Shown: piece by piece, positions 22,320-33,957 of the stretch
Layout of the letters: each line of letters opens with the position of its first letter
How positions within the stretch are numbered: the stretch's first letter is position 1
Assembly: GCF_030272615.1 (NCBI RefSeq)
Contig: NC_081414.1
Coordinates: 525,012,137 to 525,076,136 of the forward strand
Length of the DNA: 64,000 bases
Origin: Cryptomeria japonica
Lineage: Eukaryota; Streptophyta; Pinopsida; Cupressales; Cupressaceae
Reading direction: 5' to 3'
Program-made: the position numbers and the translations under genes
The notes under the pieces: model-generated
The model's input: the letters and a program-made list of their open reading frames with translations, nothing else
Databases searched by the model: none
Told to the model about the DNA's origin: nothing

Positions 22320-23849
22320 CCAACCTCCAACTAATGACTCCAATATACCATTTTATTATGAAGTTTTTTTGCTAAGTCTATTGGTTTAATTTCGCTAATG
22401 TTTTTATATATTTTTTTTGTCACAGGGTGACATAGATCCATCACATAGTGTAGACAGGGATGTAGGCCGCGACACTTCTAATGAGAAGGTAAACCTCATT
22501 GTAAATTACAAATTAGATAGAAGCAAACTGTTACATTATTATGTTCTTTTTTTGAGTGTTTTAGACCAATTTTGTAATTGTTAATGATATTCTTGTCACA
22601 AACGGATGTTCAGGGAAAGGGAAAGGAAGTTGTAGTACTTGAGCACCTCTCTAGGGATGTGGACTCAACATGATTAAGTGATGATGACCCTGGAAATTCC
22701 ACAAACCCTATGAAATTGATAAAAAAATATCTTAGAAAAATTAGTAGAGAGATTGTTGCTTTGGCATCCGTGGAGCCTCAGACTGATGAGATATGAGAGA
22801 GGGTGCAAAAATTGATTCAGTTAGTAGACAACTTGCAAGTACGTAGTAATAAAATCTTTAATTATAACAAAAGTTCAATAATGATTTATATTTTATACTC
22901 TTTTATGTCATTAACTAAAATATGTACGTGTTGTTTTTACAAAAATTTATGCGTCCGCATGAAACTGGTGGCCATGATCAGGGTGTTACAGGTAGTTCAG
23001 GTGATGATGATTTTCTTGGCTTATCACTTTGAGTACCCAAAATACATCATACTTGATACTATCAATGTTCATAATAAAGGTTCATCCTTGTTTACAATTC
23101 TTGCACTTTTCATATATTTAATGTTTTATATATTTAATGTATCATTCTTCAGGTGCTGTCAGTGTTCCTGTGCAAATGCCGCTGACGCCTCATCAGAGGT
23201 TAGCCCCACCTGTATTACCGACTGCAATGTCAACAACAAGTAGCATGCAAACATCCTCTATTGCATGTCATATTGGCCCACCCACTATTGGTAGATCCCT
23301 CTTTTGCTTTATCTTCTGTTATGCATTAATTTCCTTTCAAGTGTTCTTTCTTGGGGGCATTTCATAGTGGATTCATTTTCTGCAGCAGGAGATGCACATG
23401 AGGATGCGCCCGAGGCAACTACTGCTGATAACATACCATCATTTCCTGGATCTTCTCGTATTGCTAGTATGGGAATGTTGCAGGCCACATTGCTAGTGAG
23501 CGATGAAGAAATGATTCCCTTAAAGATATAGAAGGTTCCAGGTACTTTAAAATTATTATTATATATAGTCTAATTGTAATTTACTTTTTGATCACTCATT
23601 TTGGACTAATGATCCCATGAATTTTTTGTAGGAAATGATATTTTTTATAAAAATCTTAATGACATTGCATTGCAGATATTTGGGCCCACCATACGTAAAA
23701 GGTGGAACATCATATGTGAACTAACCATAATCCACTATTTTGATTTCATATCATTGCTAGACTAGTTTTCCTTTGATCCATTTCTTGAACTATAATAAAT
23801 GTAGCTTCAGTTCATTTATGAATCTAACAGGTTTTTTTTTCTTTAAAAG
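22320..23849 (+). pseudogene. Intron-rich middle of the SET-bearing CACTA gene
   Basis: Short exon-like pieces are separated by AT-rich introns with GT/AG borders. Examples are 22426-22488 (GDIDPSHSVDRD), 22618-22840 with a coiled, Lys-rich reading (LIKKYLRKISREIVALAS), 23150-23290 (Pro/Thr/Ser-rich) and 23386-23540 (acidic, GSSRIASMGMLQ). Several contain stops. No named domain is seen. The arrangement resembles the small-exon second gene (TNP1/TNPA-like) of CACTA elements. Exon limits are by eye and some will be wrong. Confidence 0.4.
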
Positions 23850-25215
23850 GTGGAATGACCAAGAAAAAAGGTTAAAAGATGAATTGACAAACCATATGGT
23901 TGAGTGGTTTGGAAATGACACCTTTGACAAAACCAAGCTCCTTGAAAAAGTTGGCACATATCTAAAGTATATGAGGGACCAATAAATGACCCATTTAGAG
24001 AAGAACCTAAAGTACAGGCATCCCCCCATGATTCCAGAGAGGGAGTGGAAGGACCTGATTTTGGATGCCAAGGAGAGAATTGAAAGGAAAAAAGGAAATA
24101 CACCACCAAATGCCAAAAGAAGGTACGAGATACTATTAAGAATGCAATTATGTACTAATTAATTACTCTTTATATTTATATAATCTAACATATTTCAAAC
24201 TTTTCATAGACTGAGTGACACATCAAAGGCAACCAAGTCAAGACAAGAAAAGCATGAGCAACAAAAACTCGACTCTGGTGGTTATATGAAACTTGTTGCA
24301 CGAATTGTAAGTATCTGTAAATGAAATATCACATCAAAATATTTATAAATTGCAAACGATTTTTTTTTTAATCAAACAATGCAAGCAAAAATCACGATAC
24401 CAAGCAAAAATGTAGGGCTTTGAATTCAATAGAGTGCCCACAAAAGATGACAAGATAATTGCCTACTAGCAAGGCTATATAGCCGTGGCTGATCGACTAT
24501 GAGAATTTAGTGGGCAAACACAAGATTCTGGTGCATCCATCACATAGGTAAATAAGCTAAATGAAAATTGTTTTAAATTGAATACTTTACCAATAATCTA
24601 ATTGATGTTGAGTTCCAACATAAAATGACTATATTTGTTTTAAATAAGCAAGCAATGATAACAATATGCATGGCATTGGAATGCAGCCCGCTAATCGTGA
24701 AACACCACCTGCACATGAAGGTCTGGATGTGCATCCCAATAGTGGAGGTATTCATTTGCCATTCAAATTTATTTATGTAATTATTAATACAATTAAACAT
24801 CTTAATTTGTAATTAGAGTAATAATTAATGTAACCCTTTTTGTTAATATTTTAGAGCATGTTGTCGGTGGTGACCAAGTGGAGCATGATCTGGATACACA
24901 ACATCAAGAATGTGATGTTCCCCAATCAAGTAAAGAGGACCACTATTATTCGTTTAAACAAATATAATTGCAATTGGTGTTCAACATTAATGTAACCTTT
25001 AGTATTTCAACTCCAGATGATCTAGAGGGTGTTCAACATGTTGAGGTTGAGGCTAGACAAAATGATGTGGCCCCATCAGGTAAAGAGCACAATAGTTATG
25101 TTCTCTAAATTAATGAAATACTTGTAAAAATAATAAATTTTATTTTGAATTTAACCCATTTCTTTGTTATTGCATAGAACCCCCATTCGCTTCAGTGTCC
25201 TTGTCCTAAGTATAG
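23850..25215 (+). pseudogene. CACTA TNP1-like (plant En/Spm second protein) C-terminal exons
   Basis: Exon 23850-24122 follows a TTAAAAG acceptor and ends at a GTACGA donor. It encodes RWNDQEKRLKDELTN, then LLEKVGTYLKYMRDQ, a stop, and HPPMIPEREWKDLILDAKER. The next exon, 24210-24306, encodes LSDTSKATKSRQEKHEQQKL and SGGYMKLVARI, with a GTAAGT donor. Later small exons near 24420, 24690, 24855 and 25018 are acidic and Gln/His-rich. The W-K-x-x-Y and P-x-x-x-W-x-x-L pattern plus the 'SGGY' block resembles the plant transposase family annotated as Ptta/En/Spm, thought to bind subterminal repeats. Stops at 23983 and in later exons show decay. Confidence 0.5.
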
Positions 25216-26515
25216 GACTAGGCATAGATCAAGATCATGAGCAGATGGCAAAACAACTGAAGAGGGGGGAAATGATGAATAAAATGATGTTCCACTTAGT
25301 CTTTTCATAGCTTCAAAGAAAAAACAAAAAAAAATGATTGTAATCTACCTTATTTGATAATGACTGATTTTTATGTGTTAATGAATGTAATTATGTGCTA
25401 ATGAATGGTTATGAATGATATGTGTTAATTAATATTGTTGAATGTTGCGTGTTAATTAATGTTAACCAATGTTATGTGTTAATGAACGTTATGTGATATT
25501 AATGAATGAATGTTATATTTTATTAATGGTAGAAAGAAAGAATGAATGAATGTTAGATGTTAATGGGGAATTTAGAGTGATGTTAGGGGGGGAGGGGCCA
25601 AATGAGCTTCCACCTTCACGTGGTTGGCCCTGTTAAGTAGATAATATTAAACTATTCTTGAAACTAAGCGAAGCTCAATAAGATAACACACTTTTCAATA
25701 TTTCATTATGTTGCACAGTTAATCTTATTGAATAATGTATATTTAATCTTAATTGCAGGGTCCAATAAAGCCAACATGAACAACAACATCATAAGTTGCT
25801 GGGTATAATGAACTCCCATATTGTCTTGTATGTACACTAATAGTATGAGTTGCTTCTAGTGTTGATATCCATGGCGGTACTACAAAATTTATGAATATGC
25901 CTCATCCTTCTAAGTTTTTTTTATTACTTGACATTTTCTTTAGCATTTTGTTACTTCATGAATGAGATGTTTTCAAATGTCTATTCTATGAATACCTCTC
26001 TCTTGTATGCTTCATGATCGATGTGTCTTCAGCATGTACACTCCATGAGAACCTTTCTCATTTATGCTTGTACCTTATGTGTATTTATATATTACTTCAT
26101 GGTTTACATGTATGATTCATGCCTTGCATGTATTCATATGTATGGTTTGTGATTTACATAACTCCTTCATGCCTTATGAGATTTACTTCATGCCTTGCAG
26201 TCTTCTCAAAATATTGCAAAATCATTCAACAAGAAAAAGAGTAGTAGAGGCTACATACCAAAATAAATTAGATCTCCCTCTTTATTTCCTCACCTTGTTC
26301 CCTATTTTCTTCCTCCCTTCTTTATCACTTCCATTTTTCTTTATTTTTCCTTGATATAACTAACCTTTTCTCCTTAAGGTTCTTCATGAATCCAAAGATT
26401 CCCTTACACTCCCCACTTTACATCCATGACAACTACCTCCATAACTTCACTAGTGTGAAGTAAATATTCTATTCTACCATAGCCTTCATATATCCTTCAT
26501 ATATCCTTTCAAATA
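25216..26515. other. 3' flank of the CACTA element; end not located
   Basis: 25350-25570 is rich in repeats of ATGTTATGTGTTAATGAA and variants, possibly subterminal transposase-binding repeats. A convincing TAGTG terminus paired with an upstream CACTA and a 3-bp duplication was not found. The rest is T-rich with repeated CATGCCTTG words (26110-26210) and no gene. Confidence 0.35.
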
Positions 26516-26524
26516 TTACCATCC

Positions 26525-26544
26525 ATATATATATATATATATAT
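26525..26544. repeat. (AT)10 microsatellite
   Basis: Uninterrupted AT dinucleotides over 20 bases. Confidence 0.9.
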
Positions 26545-29500
26545 CGACCTCATTCTAAGACTTTGAATCTACTCTGCCCAATTCTGCTTCACATTTCTCT
26601 TATGTGACAACAAAATGTGAGGATTTACGAGAAGCTTCAAATCATAATAGACCTTAGCATTGGTTCAGAAAGAGTCTCATATTATGCCTCCTAGATTGGA
26701 TGGCTCTGATCCTCATCACACTATTCATGTTTTTCCTCCTCACTGGATTGTTTGCACTCGTGATGACAGAATTGTGAAGATTATATTTCAACAATTTTTC
26801 ATTTTTTTTTTCTCGCTTCTGATTCAACAAGAATCGGTTAAGATATCCTTTTGGTGAAATATTTTTGTCCATCTTTGGTCAATGAAAATAAATGTATTGT
26901 CATGTATAATAGAGAGGATGGATGGTGGGCACGTAGTCCCACAAAAAGACATTTAATATAATATATATTAAGATGTACAGTCTAAAAATGTCCACAATAT
27001 ATATTAAACTACCATATGAAATTGAAGAGTAGCAAGTCAATCTTTCCTATCCCTAGCCTATTGTGCCTTGTTACACTATATGAATAAAACCTTAGCATCA
27101 TTGATCATACTCACCACTTTTTATTTTAAAATTTAAGATCAACATCTGCCTCATTTCTAATGTTGGTAAGGTTCACTATTTTTAAAAGAGTATTAGATAA
27201 AAGATTTAATGGAACAAAAGTGATAGAGGAAAAGATTAATAATATTATATTTTAGATGTTAAATGTTTTTTAATATATAGTTTCTATATGATAATTAATA
27301 TTTTGGAAGTAGTTAAGGATAAGGAGATCGTTCTTCTACTTGATACTATATCACCATCCTTATGTTATATTGTACTTTTTTTCTAGGAAAGCTTTTGATC
27401 TTTTGCAATTAGTGTGGGTTTTTTAATGTGACTCTTTATATGTCCTAAAATTGTATGAGCCTAATAGCTTCTACTCTTGTTGATAATTTGGTGGCTCTGA
27501 ACAATGGCTCCTTTGAAGAAGTGTGATCCTTGTAATTTTGGCCTTCCATGATGTGAAAAGAGGTTATGTTATGAATAATGGTCCAGATGGTTTAGTTATT
27601 TCTTATTATGTTGAGTATGAGTAAATTTGGTCTTCCTTGGCTATGGTCACTATTTTCTACTAACTATTGTGATTTAGTGTGATTTGAGCATGGACTTCAA
27701 GTAATCAAGAGGGTGGAAACAATATTCAAGTGTTAGGGGGTATGCGGCCTTGACCAAGGGATGAAAGTATCAGGAAAGTATAAGTGATTCATGTGTAGAT
27801 CAATGTATCATTCACCTATTAATTCCTAGCAACATTCTCAAATAAACAAGCAAAGAGGTATGTTGAGTGCATATATACATTTTATGTTGCCATGATATAA
27901 GTAAGATATCAAATATATAACTTAGATTGATTTGCAATTTCATTCATAAATATTAGATCTTCCTTGTGGATTTTTGAATGCATAATGCCTCGTTGATTTC
28001 AATATCTTTATTGCAAGTACTCTTTTCAACATGAAACTCCACTCATTGAGGTCTCTTACTAAATGCAAGTCAGTTATCCTATCAATGATGATATGTTTTG
28101 CATGCATTTTATGGGGAAATCTTATTAATAGCTATGGTTGGGTTGTTCATTGTTTTGTGAAAATATATACAAGTAGATTGGGACATTATAGTTATAAACA
28201 CCATAATTTGTGTTTGAGATCATTGTCCTAATTTTAACAATCAATCACCATTGGCCCAAGGCCACACCAACACCATTGTGACACCAAGGTTTGTGCATAC
28301 TGGTGTAAGGGCTACTCTTAGGACATTTCATTACCATTACATATCCACACATGGGGTTTCCAAACACAACTTTTTTGAGTAGGCAGTATCACTGGTAAAA
28401 TTGTGATTGTCACAATTGGTACCCTTAGGATAGTCATTAATATTTGGTCTATGGCACTTTTTTATGGCTTCTAAATGCTTCTATGGGGTGTGCAGGGGTC
28501 CCACACATCTCTTCCAACATTCCATCCAAGGCACTTCACTCTCACCTATCTTATATTCCACTTCCTCTATGCTGCTATCCTAGAGGTCCGATACATGATG
28601 AATATCAGACCAATCAATCAAATCTAGCATGTGTCTCAGAGGTTTTGGAGACCTACAAGAAAGAGAAATGAAAATACATATTTACAAGAGCCTTTCCAAC
28701 TATTGGTGTGAGTTTTTAATGGTGAAAAGGCCAAAAATACTTTTTTTCCCACTCATTGGAAACCCTAGTGAGGGTTTTGATAATTTTTGGAAAAATAGTG
28801 ATATCTTCTTCAAATTTCAATGGATCTCAATGCTAAAATAGATGAAATGAAGTTAATTCACTTATCTAGCATATCCAATTGACTTCTAATGAAAATGTGA
28901 TGAATTTCATAATTAGAAATAATGAGAATTAGACTGAAACGTTTTTGTATGAACAAAAATATCCAACTTCATTTAGTAAAACTTTCAAAATTCAACAAGA
29001 AAAAATTGGGAAGTGTGACAAAGGCCTATTTATACCCATCCAAGTGGGTTACAATCTCAAACCACCAAAAACCAACTTCCCAACCAAATTTTAAAAAGTT
29101 GTCATGACAATAATTACAACTTTTTACAATTTTTACAATTTTTGCCCAATGGACCTCAAACTTTCCCAATTAGGTCCAAATACATCATAATGGCCTCAAA
29201 TGGCCTTATTTACATGAAATAACACAAAAAAAACAAAAATCTCAAATTTTGACTGTTTTGGCCAAACCTAGGTCCCTAGGGTGCTCTTGCACCATCAAAC
29301 AATGTGAATTAGCAAAAACAAATGTGTTTTGGAAGTTTTAATGAGAGAAGCTATAAATATTTCTACCTCTCAATAAAGAAAAAAATACTACAAATCTCAT
29401 TATTGATAAGAAAGTGTTCAATGATTCATAGAGTTTCCCCAAACCCTTCAACAAATAAATTTAACAATCTCCCCATTGGCCTATCCTCAAGTGACAAACA

Positions 29501-29645
29501 TAATAGACAAGTTGAGAAATCATTCTATACTATGAAATCAAAATGCATACCTTTTGAAATGGCGAGATGTGAAATTGGGCTTGTAAAATGTTTTGCAAAA
29601 CCATCCCATGTTTTCACCTTTATTTATTTTGTGAATTGGAGCTTG
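26545..29645. other. Unassigned DNA
   Basis: Many short ORFs but none with a recognisable domain, and codon use looks random. 28700-29300 has features often seen in LTRs (CCCATTGGAAACCCTAGTG, repeated TTACAATTTTTACAATTTTT). The phrase CAATCTCCCCATTGGC near 29467 is also common in plant copia LTRs. Without a second copy this stays unassigned. Confidence 0.3.
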
Positions 29646-29830
29646 GTCTAGGAGGTTAGACAAGTTGTTTTGTAGGTTGTAGCAGTAAAAAGTGCTAGAG
29701 GAATTTAGAGAGAAGTATTCTTGTAAACCATTTGAAGGAATAACACAAGCATTTTTCTCTCTGGTGTGGTTTTTTTCTCACAAGGGTTTCACCATGCCAA
29801 TCATATTTTCTTGAAAGATTCTAAAGCCTT
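29646..29830 (+). repeat. Possible copia LTR remnant
   Basis: GTGGTTTTTTTCTCACAAGG followed by GTTTCACCATG resembles the R/U5 junction seen in reverse at 1224 and 32655. Only this short region matches. Confidence 0.3.
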
Positions 29831-30761
29831 TTTAATAAACCCATCCTATGCTTATCTTGCAATCGTAATGTTTCATGAGGTGACAACAACTATGAGTTTT
29901 AGGGGTGGGTACATTGAGAGTGTTGTCTGGTGTTGGTGTAGCATTCAGGTCCATATTCAAAGATTTCAAACAAAAGAGGACTTTGGAGCTGTCAAGTCCA
30001 TATTCAAAGATTCCAAGTTTGAGATCCTTAATAATTCTCATTCTTCTTGGGGTTCCTAAGTAGCAGATTCGTAATGTCATATGTTGATTTATTATGATGG
30101 TTTTATGACCATTGCTTCCTACTAGATGATTGAAATGATGTCAAATTTAGGTATATTATATTGATCTTGTTTTTATTATCAACATTATTATATGATGCCA
30201 TGATGCAAATTGAGTGGCATATTCATTAGGGGGTAACTAGTATTGGTTAATGATCATGTTTTATAGATATGAGCATAATCATGTACTTTATATCACTTGA
30301 AATTGGATGATTTAAGAGTCATTCTTATCATGAGAGATGTAAGAATCAAAATTGTGTTTATAAATCTTGGGAGATCACATAAGTGCGGTAGAGATAATCC
30401 ATTGATGAAGCATATAGGCAGATTTTACTTTTATCACTATTTTACAATCAACATTGGTTTATGGGTTATAGATGGACCATTTGTTTTAGCTAGGTCATCA
30501 TCTCTATTTCACCTAAGTGGGTGGCAGCCGATGAGAAAACTGTCTAGGGTAAAGGGTCCCTAGAAAGGGTTGCATACCCACTCCTTTATATACCATCATG
30601 TTAGATGGGTTTTAAATAGTTTTAATAACTATGAAGTCTCTGCGCCTTCACATAGGCAAGGCCTTCTGTGATGAGCCCCCGAGACACTAGGTCTGGCCCT
30701 TAGGTTTTTCAATTCTAAGTTTTGTTTAGTCTCGCCACTCCTTCAAAATCTTATGTATTCT
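29831..30761. other. Unassigned DNA
   Basis: No gene seen. A short direct repeat, GTCCATATTCAAAGATT, occurs near 29951 and 29997. The stretch 30620-30720 is somewhat richer in GC and borders the gag remnant. Confidence 0.3.
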
Positions 30762-31427
30762 CTATTTATCTATGCCCTCTTGATTCAGTTGTGCTAGCTT
30801 TTTGAAATGAATTTCTCTATCCTTTCTATCAAATCGCTTTATCAATGTCTCGTTGAAATCTTCTAAGGTAGTGATTGAATCTTTCCCTTGGGCCATGCCA
30901 TGATACTGCTATTTGTGAGTCATCTCCTCAAGATGCAAGTTGGCAAACTTGATGGCCTCTTCTTCAAACTTAGGATTCAAAAGGAAACATGCGTCCAATT
31001 TTTGCAACCAAGATCTTGCTAAAGAACCATCGGATATAGTAAACATGGGAATGGTGATCTTTCCAAAGTAGTGTTGAATGTCCTTTTGGGGCTGCTCATA
31101 ACATCTTCTCCTCCTATGCCCATTCCCTATCTTCATCTCATACTATTTTGTAAAGGAAATGTCTCTTAATATGCCAGCACTTAGGGCATTGTATTTATCA
31201 TGAAGTCTTGTCATTTCATCTCCTTGATTGGGTTGCTCTTCTTCCATTGGTGTTGTCCCTTCCTTTTCCAGAAAATTAGCTTTAAAGGTTCTTGTATTTG
31301 GGTTAGCTAATTCCCTATCAGCACCAAAGTTGCTCCCTTTGATCCCATTTTTAATAGGTTTACTAGTACTCAGTGGTTCATACAGTCCTCTTAGGAGTTG
31401 GACCATCTCAACCATGGTGCACTTCAT
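30762..31427 (-). pseudogene. Ty3/gypsy gag remnant
   Basis: One minus-strand frame runs from 31427 to a TAG at 30762, interrupted only by stops near 31140 and 30912. After an acidic lead (MTRLHDKYNALS) it reads KITIPMFTISDGSLARSWLQ, then KLDACFLLNP and EEAIKFANLHLEEM, and finally LEDFNETLIKRFDRKDRE and FKKLAQLNQEG. This is the capsid pattern of plant gypsy gag proteins: the W-L-x-K-L-D helix followed by the 'F...F...RF' segment. No zinc knuckle or pol follows downstream on the minus strand, so the element is truncated. It is not part of the chromovirus at 33958-43169, whose gag is complete elsewhere. Confidence 0.6.
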
Positions 31428-31502
31428 ATTAGCTTGAAACTAGTGCCCAACATATTAGCTTGAAACCAGTGCCCCTCGTATTATCTTGAAACCTATGCCC
31501 CC
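31424..31502. repeat. 27-bp imperfect repeat, three copies
   Basis: CATATTAGCTTGAAAC(T/C)AGTGCCC recurs three times head to tail with growing divergence, ending ATTATCTTGAAACCTATGCCC. Confidence 0.75.
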
Positions 31503-31743
31503 TATTTGTAGCTGATGGGGATAGAATACCATTCACTGTACATATCAATGAGGTGTGCTTTACGTCTAGATAAGGAGAACCACTCCTGGATATACTTTAG
31601 AGAGATGGTGTATGTATAGAGATAGTTGGTAACCATATATATATTTGAATAGCACTCCTAGTTTCTCCAGCAAAGGTATGCATAGATCGATGAGGACACC
31701 ACTTGAAATAGATTGTAGACAACACCTACCCTCCAACTTGATA

Positions 31744-32358
31744 CACTAGTATTCAGGAGGATCTAGACTGTGGAAAAAACCTCCACTCTAGTAAGTCAGA
31801 CTACATTAAGTAAACACCCGGCTGATACCACCCGCCTTACCCTGCTACAGTCACAGTATGAAATAATCAAATTGACTGGTCGCTTACCCCCTGTTGCAGT
31901 CACAATATGAAATACAAATTTTTTTAAAATAAAATAAAACAAATAGCCGTTGGAATTCTGACGGCAACTAAACTTTGCACCGATGACCAAACTATCAGAC
32001 CAACAACATTCTCGTTGGTGCAAAGTTTTTGGTAGCTGTCAGAATTTTGAGGCCAACTAAAGAAACATCTGACGAGGATGTTGTATATCCGATGACACTT
32101 CCTTGTCGAATGGTCATCGATGCATATTCATGGGGGAGAGTTGAAATTCCGACGTCCATCCAATGATATTTTTGGCCGAAGGAGCGATCATGTCCGTTGT
32201 CGGAAGAGTTCACGATGTCGTCAAAATTCTGATGTTAAATGGCATCGTCGGGAAGTCTGACGATGAGTTTTTGACAGCTTCATTTGTCGGCAGTCCGATG
32301 AAAAGTAGTCTAAATTCTGATGATAGGCCATCGGAAATTAGCCCTGAATGTACTAGTG
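31744..32358. mobile_element. Possible small non-autonomous CACTA element
   Basis: The right edge ends TGTACTAGTG at 32358; its reverse complement starts CACTAGTACATTCAGG. The left edge at 31744 reads CACTAGTATTCAGG, so the two ends agree over about 14 bases with a 2-base gap. The interior from 31945 to 32340 is packed with TCCGACG/TCTGACG-type words and inverted copies, typical of CACTA subterminal regions. One strong foldback pairs 31951-31980 with about 32028-32058 (11-bp core AACTTTGCACC). The right edge cuts a copia gag. The flanking 3-bp sequences (ATA and GCA) do not match, which weakens the call. Confidence 0.4.
31830..31919. repeat. 35-bp direct repeat, two copies
   Basis: A word like CGCTTACCCTGCTACAGTCA followed by CA(G/A)TATGAAATA occurs near 31832 and again near 31882. 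Confidence 0.6.
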
Positions 32359-32461
32359 GCACCTCCATTTGGTTCTTCCATATAACATAATTACTTCCAT
32401 CAAATATTGGCCTCTCCTTCTTAAAGATAATAGCTCCAATTGCCATCCTAGATATCCTCAA
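32359..32461 (-). pseudogene. Copia gag N-terminus, truncated
   Basis: The minus strand from 32461 reads MRISRMAIGAIIFKKERPIF then DGSNYVIWKNQMEVPL. The F-D-G-x-N-Y-x-x-W-K-x-x-M pattern is the start of the gag domain of plant copia elements (DUF4219/UBN2 type). It begins about 30 bases inside the primer-binding site of the LTR at 32503-33804, the normal spacing for a short leader. Coding similarity ends at 32359, where the CACTA-like terminus TAGTG begins. About 35 residues survive. No pol from this element was found further left, so the rest was probably lost when that insertion and later deletions occurred. Confidence 0.6.
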
Positions 32462-32488
32462 GCGATTAAGCTTCTTCCAGAGGATCTA

Positions 32489-32500
32489 GTTCTGATACCA
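32489..32500 (-). promoter_or_regulatory. Primer-binding site of a copia element
   Basis: On the minus strand TGGTATCAGAAC follows the LTR by two bases. It matches the initiator-Met tRNA 3' end used by most plant copia elements (TGGTATCAGAGC) except for one base. Confidence 0.75.
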
Positions 32501-32502
32501 AT

Positions 32503-33804
32503 TGTTGGGAACACCAATGAAAGAAAAATGAGAGGGGGGGGTGAATCAATTTTCACCAGATTAACAAACTTAATCACAAATACAAATCTGATAAACTGCA
32601 ACAACAACAAAGATAAGAAAATTGATCTACAACACACAACACCAAGCTTTTGACATGGAAAACCCAATAAAGAGAAAAACCATGGTGGGAACCTACCCAC
32701 AATAAGATGATAAACTTCAGTAGTATGTGAAAATAATTACAATGGGGAAGGCACCAACATTTAGGCACACTGCCTAGAGCTCACAACTCAAGATACTATA
32801 ACCCAGAAGGCTACAACCCTCAAGGAAGTCTCACTGACATACAACAAGATTAGAATACAATTCATAAGGAATGAACTATAATAATAACATTTCCTAATGA
32901 CTGATGACAGTTCTGGTTAAGCATATTTATCTTCTCTACACCAATCTTTTCACAATGCACCACACCAAAATATGAATCCCTTTGTTCTCACATACACCAC
33001 TCTCTAATAATGCAGACACAACCTCAATACCTAAATTACATGAATTTATCACCTATTTATACAATTCATCAACCTCGTCAATGAGGTTGGCTAAACCCAC
33101 ATCTCACAATTGCAAAATTACATTACATGATACAAAGATCGACCATCAGACCAATATGATGATGTACATGATATAACATGGACCTAAATCAAATGCTCAA
33201 ACATGCAACATCATCGAAAATCACGCCATGATCCACTACAACACACTACACCACCAGAATACCACATAAAATGAAGAACATCACCGGATCAACAAAATCA
33301 CAAATACCACACACAATGATCAATGCAGACCATCACAACAAATAGGACACAATTAGGAAACACCAACAAGAATGTTATAATCATCTACAATAGTTATACC
33401 AATACCACTTATCAAATCTTCAACGATCAACATCTAAAACTCAAGAGCACTCAAACAGTAGCAATTGTCACAAGGAAAGATAACTTGCAGAGAACCAAAT
33501 AAGAAACCATCTTAAATGAAGATACACATGAACATCCCAAATAATCTCCCAAAATATCAACTCAAGATTTGATCACACAGAATATACCAGAGGAAATACT
33601 GAACTCTACAAAGCACTGATAAAAAAAACCAAACAGAAAATCGGATCACCAAAACCAATAGAAAAAGATATAATGATACTAGAAATACTCTATACACTGA
33701 ACCATGATCACAATAAACCAATCTGTAATGGTGGTTGCAATAAATTATAGGAATATGTTGACATCAATGACAACAACATATCCTAGCAGCAACAATGCCC
33801 AACA
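32503..33804 (-). repeat. Copia 5' LTR, minus orientation
   Basis: 1302 bp, TGTTGGGAACACC at the left and GCCCAACA at the right, so TG...CA on either strand with a short inverted end. It is followed on the minus strand by a primer-binding site and gag start. A 3' LTR partner is not in the window. It shares layout and short blocks with 1008-2112. Confidence 0.7.
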
Positions 33805-33957
33805 AGATATGATTTGTGGAAGTGTTGTCATGAAGTATTGCACCCTGATCCTAAGCTGAGAGCTCAACAATCTTGTGAAATATGGAAACACCTTCCAGCT
33901 TGTGGGTTGCTCATAGTGAAGGTGAATCTCTAGAGTGAGCTGATTGTCTTGATGTAC

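Noticed and set aside
25857-25861. TAGTG as the 3' end of the large CACTA element
   Set aside because: Its inner sequence does not match any CACTA start upstream, and no 3-bp duplication could be paired.
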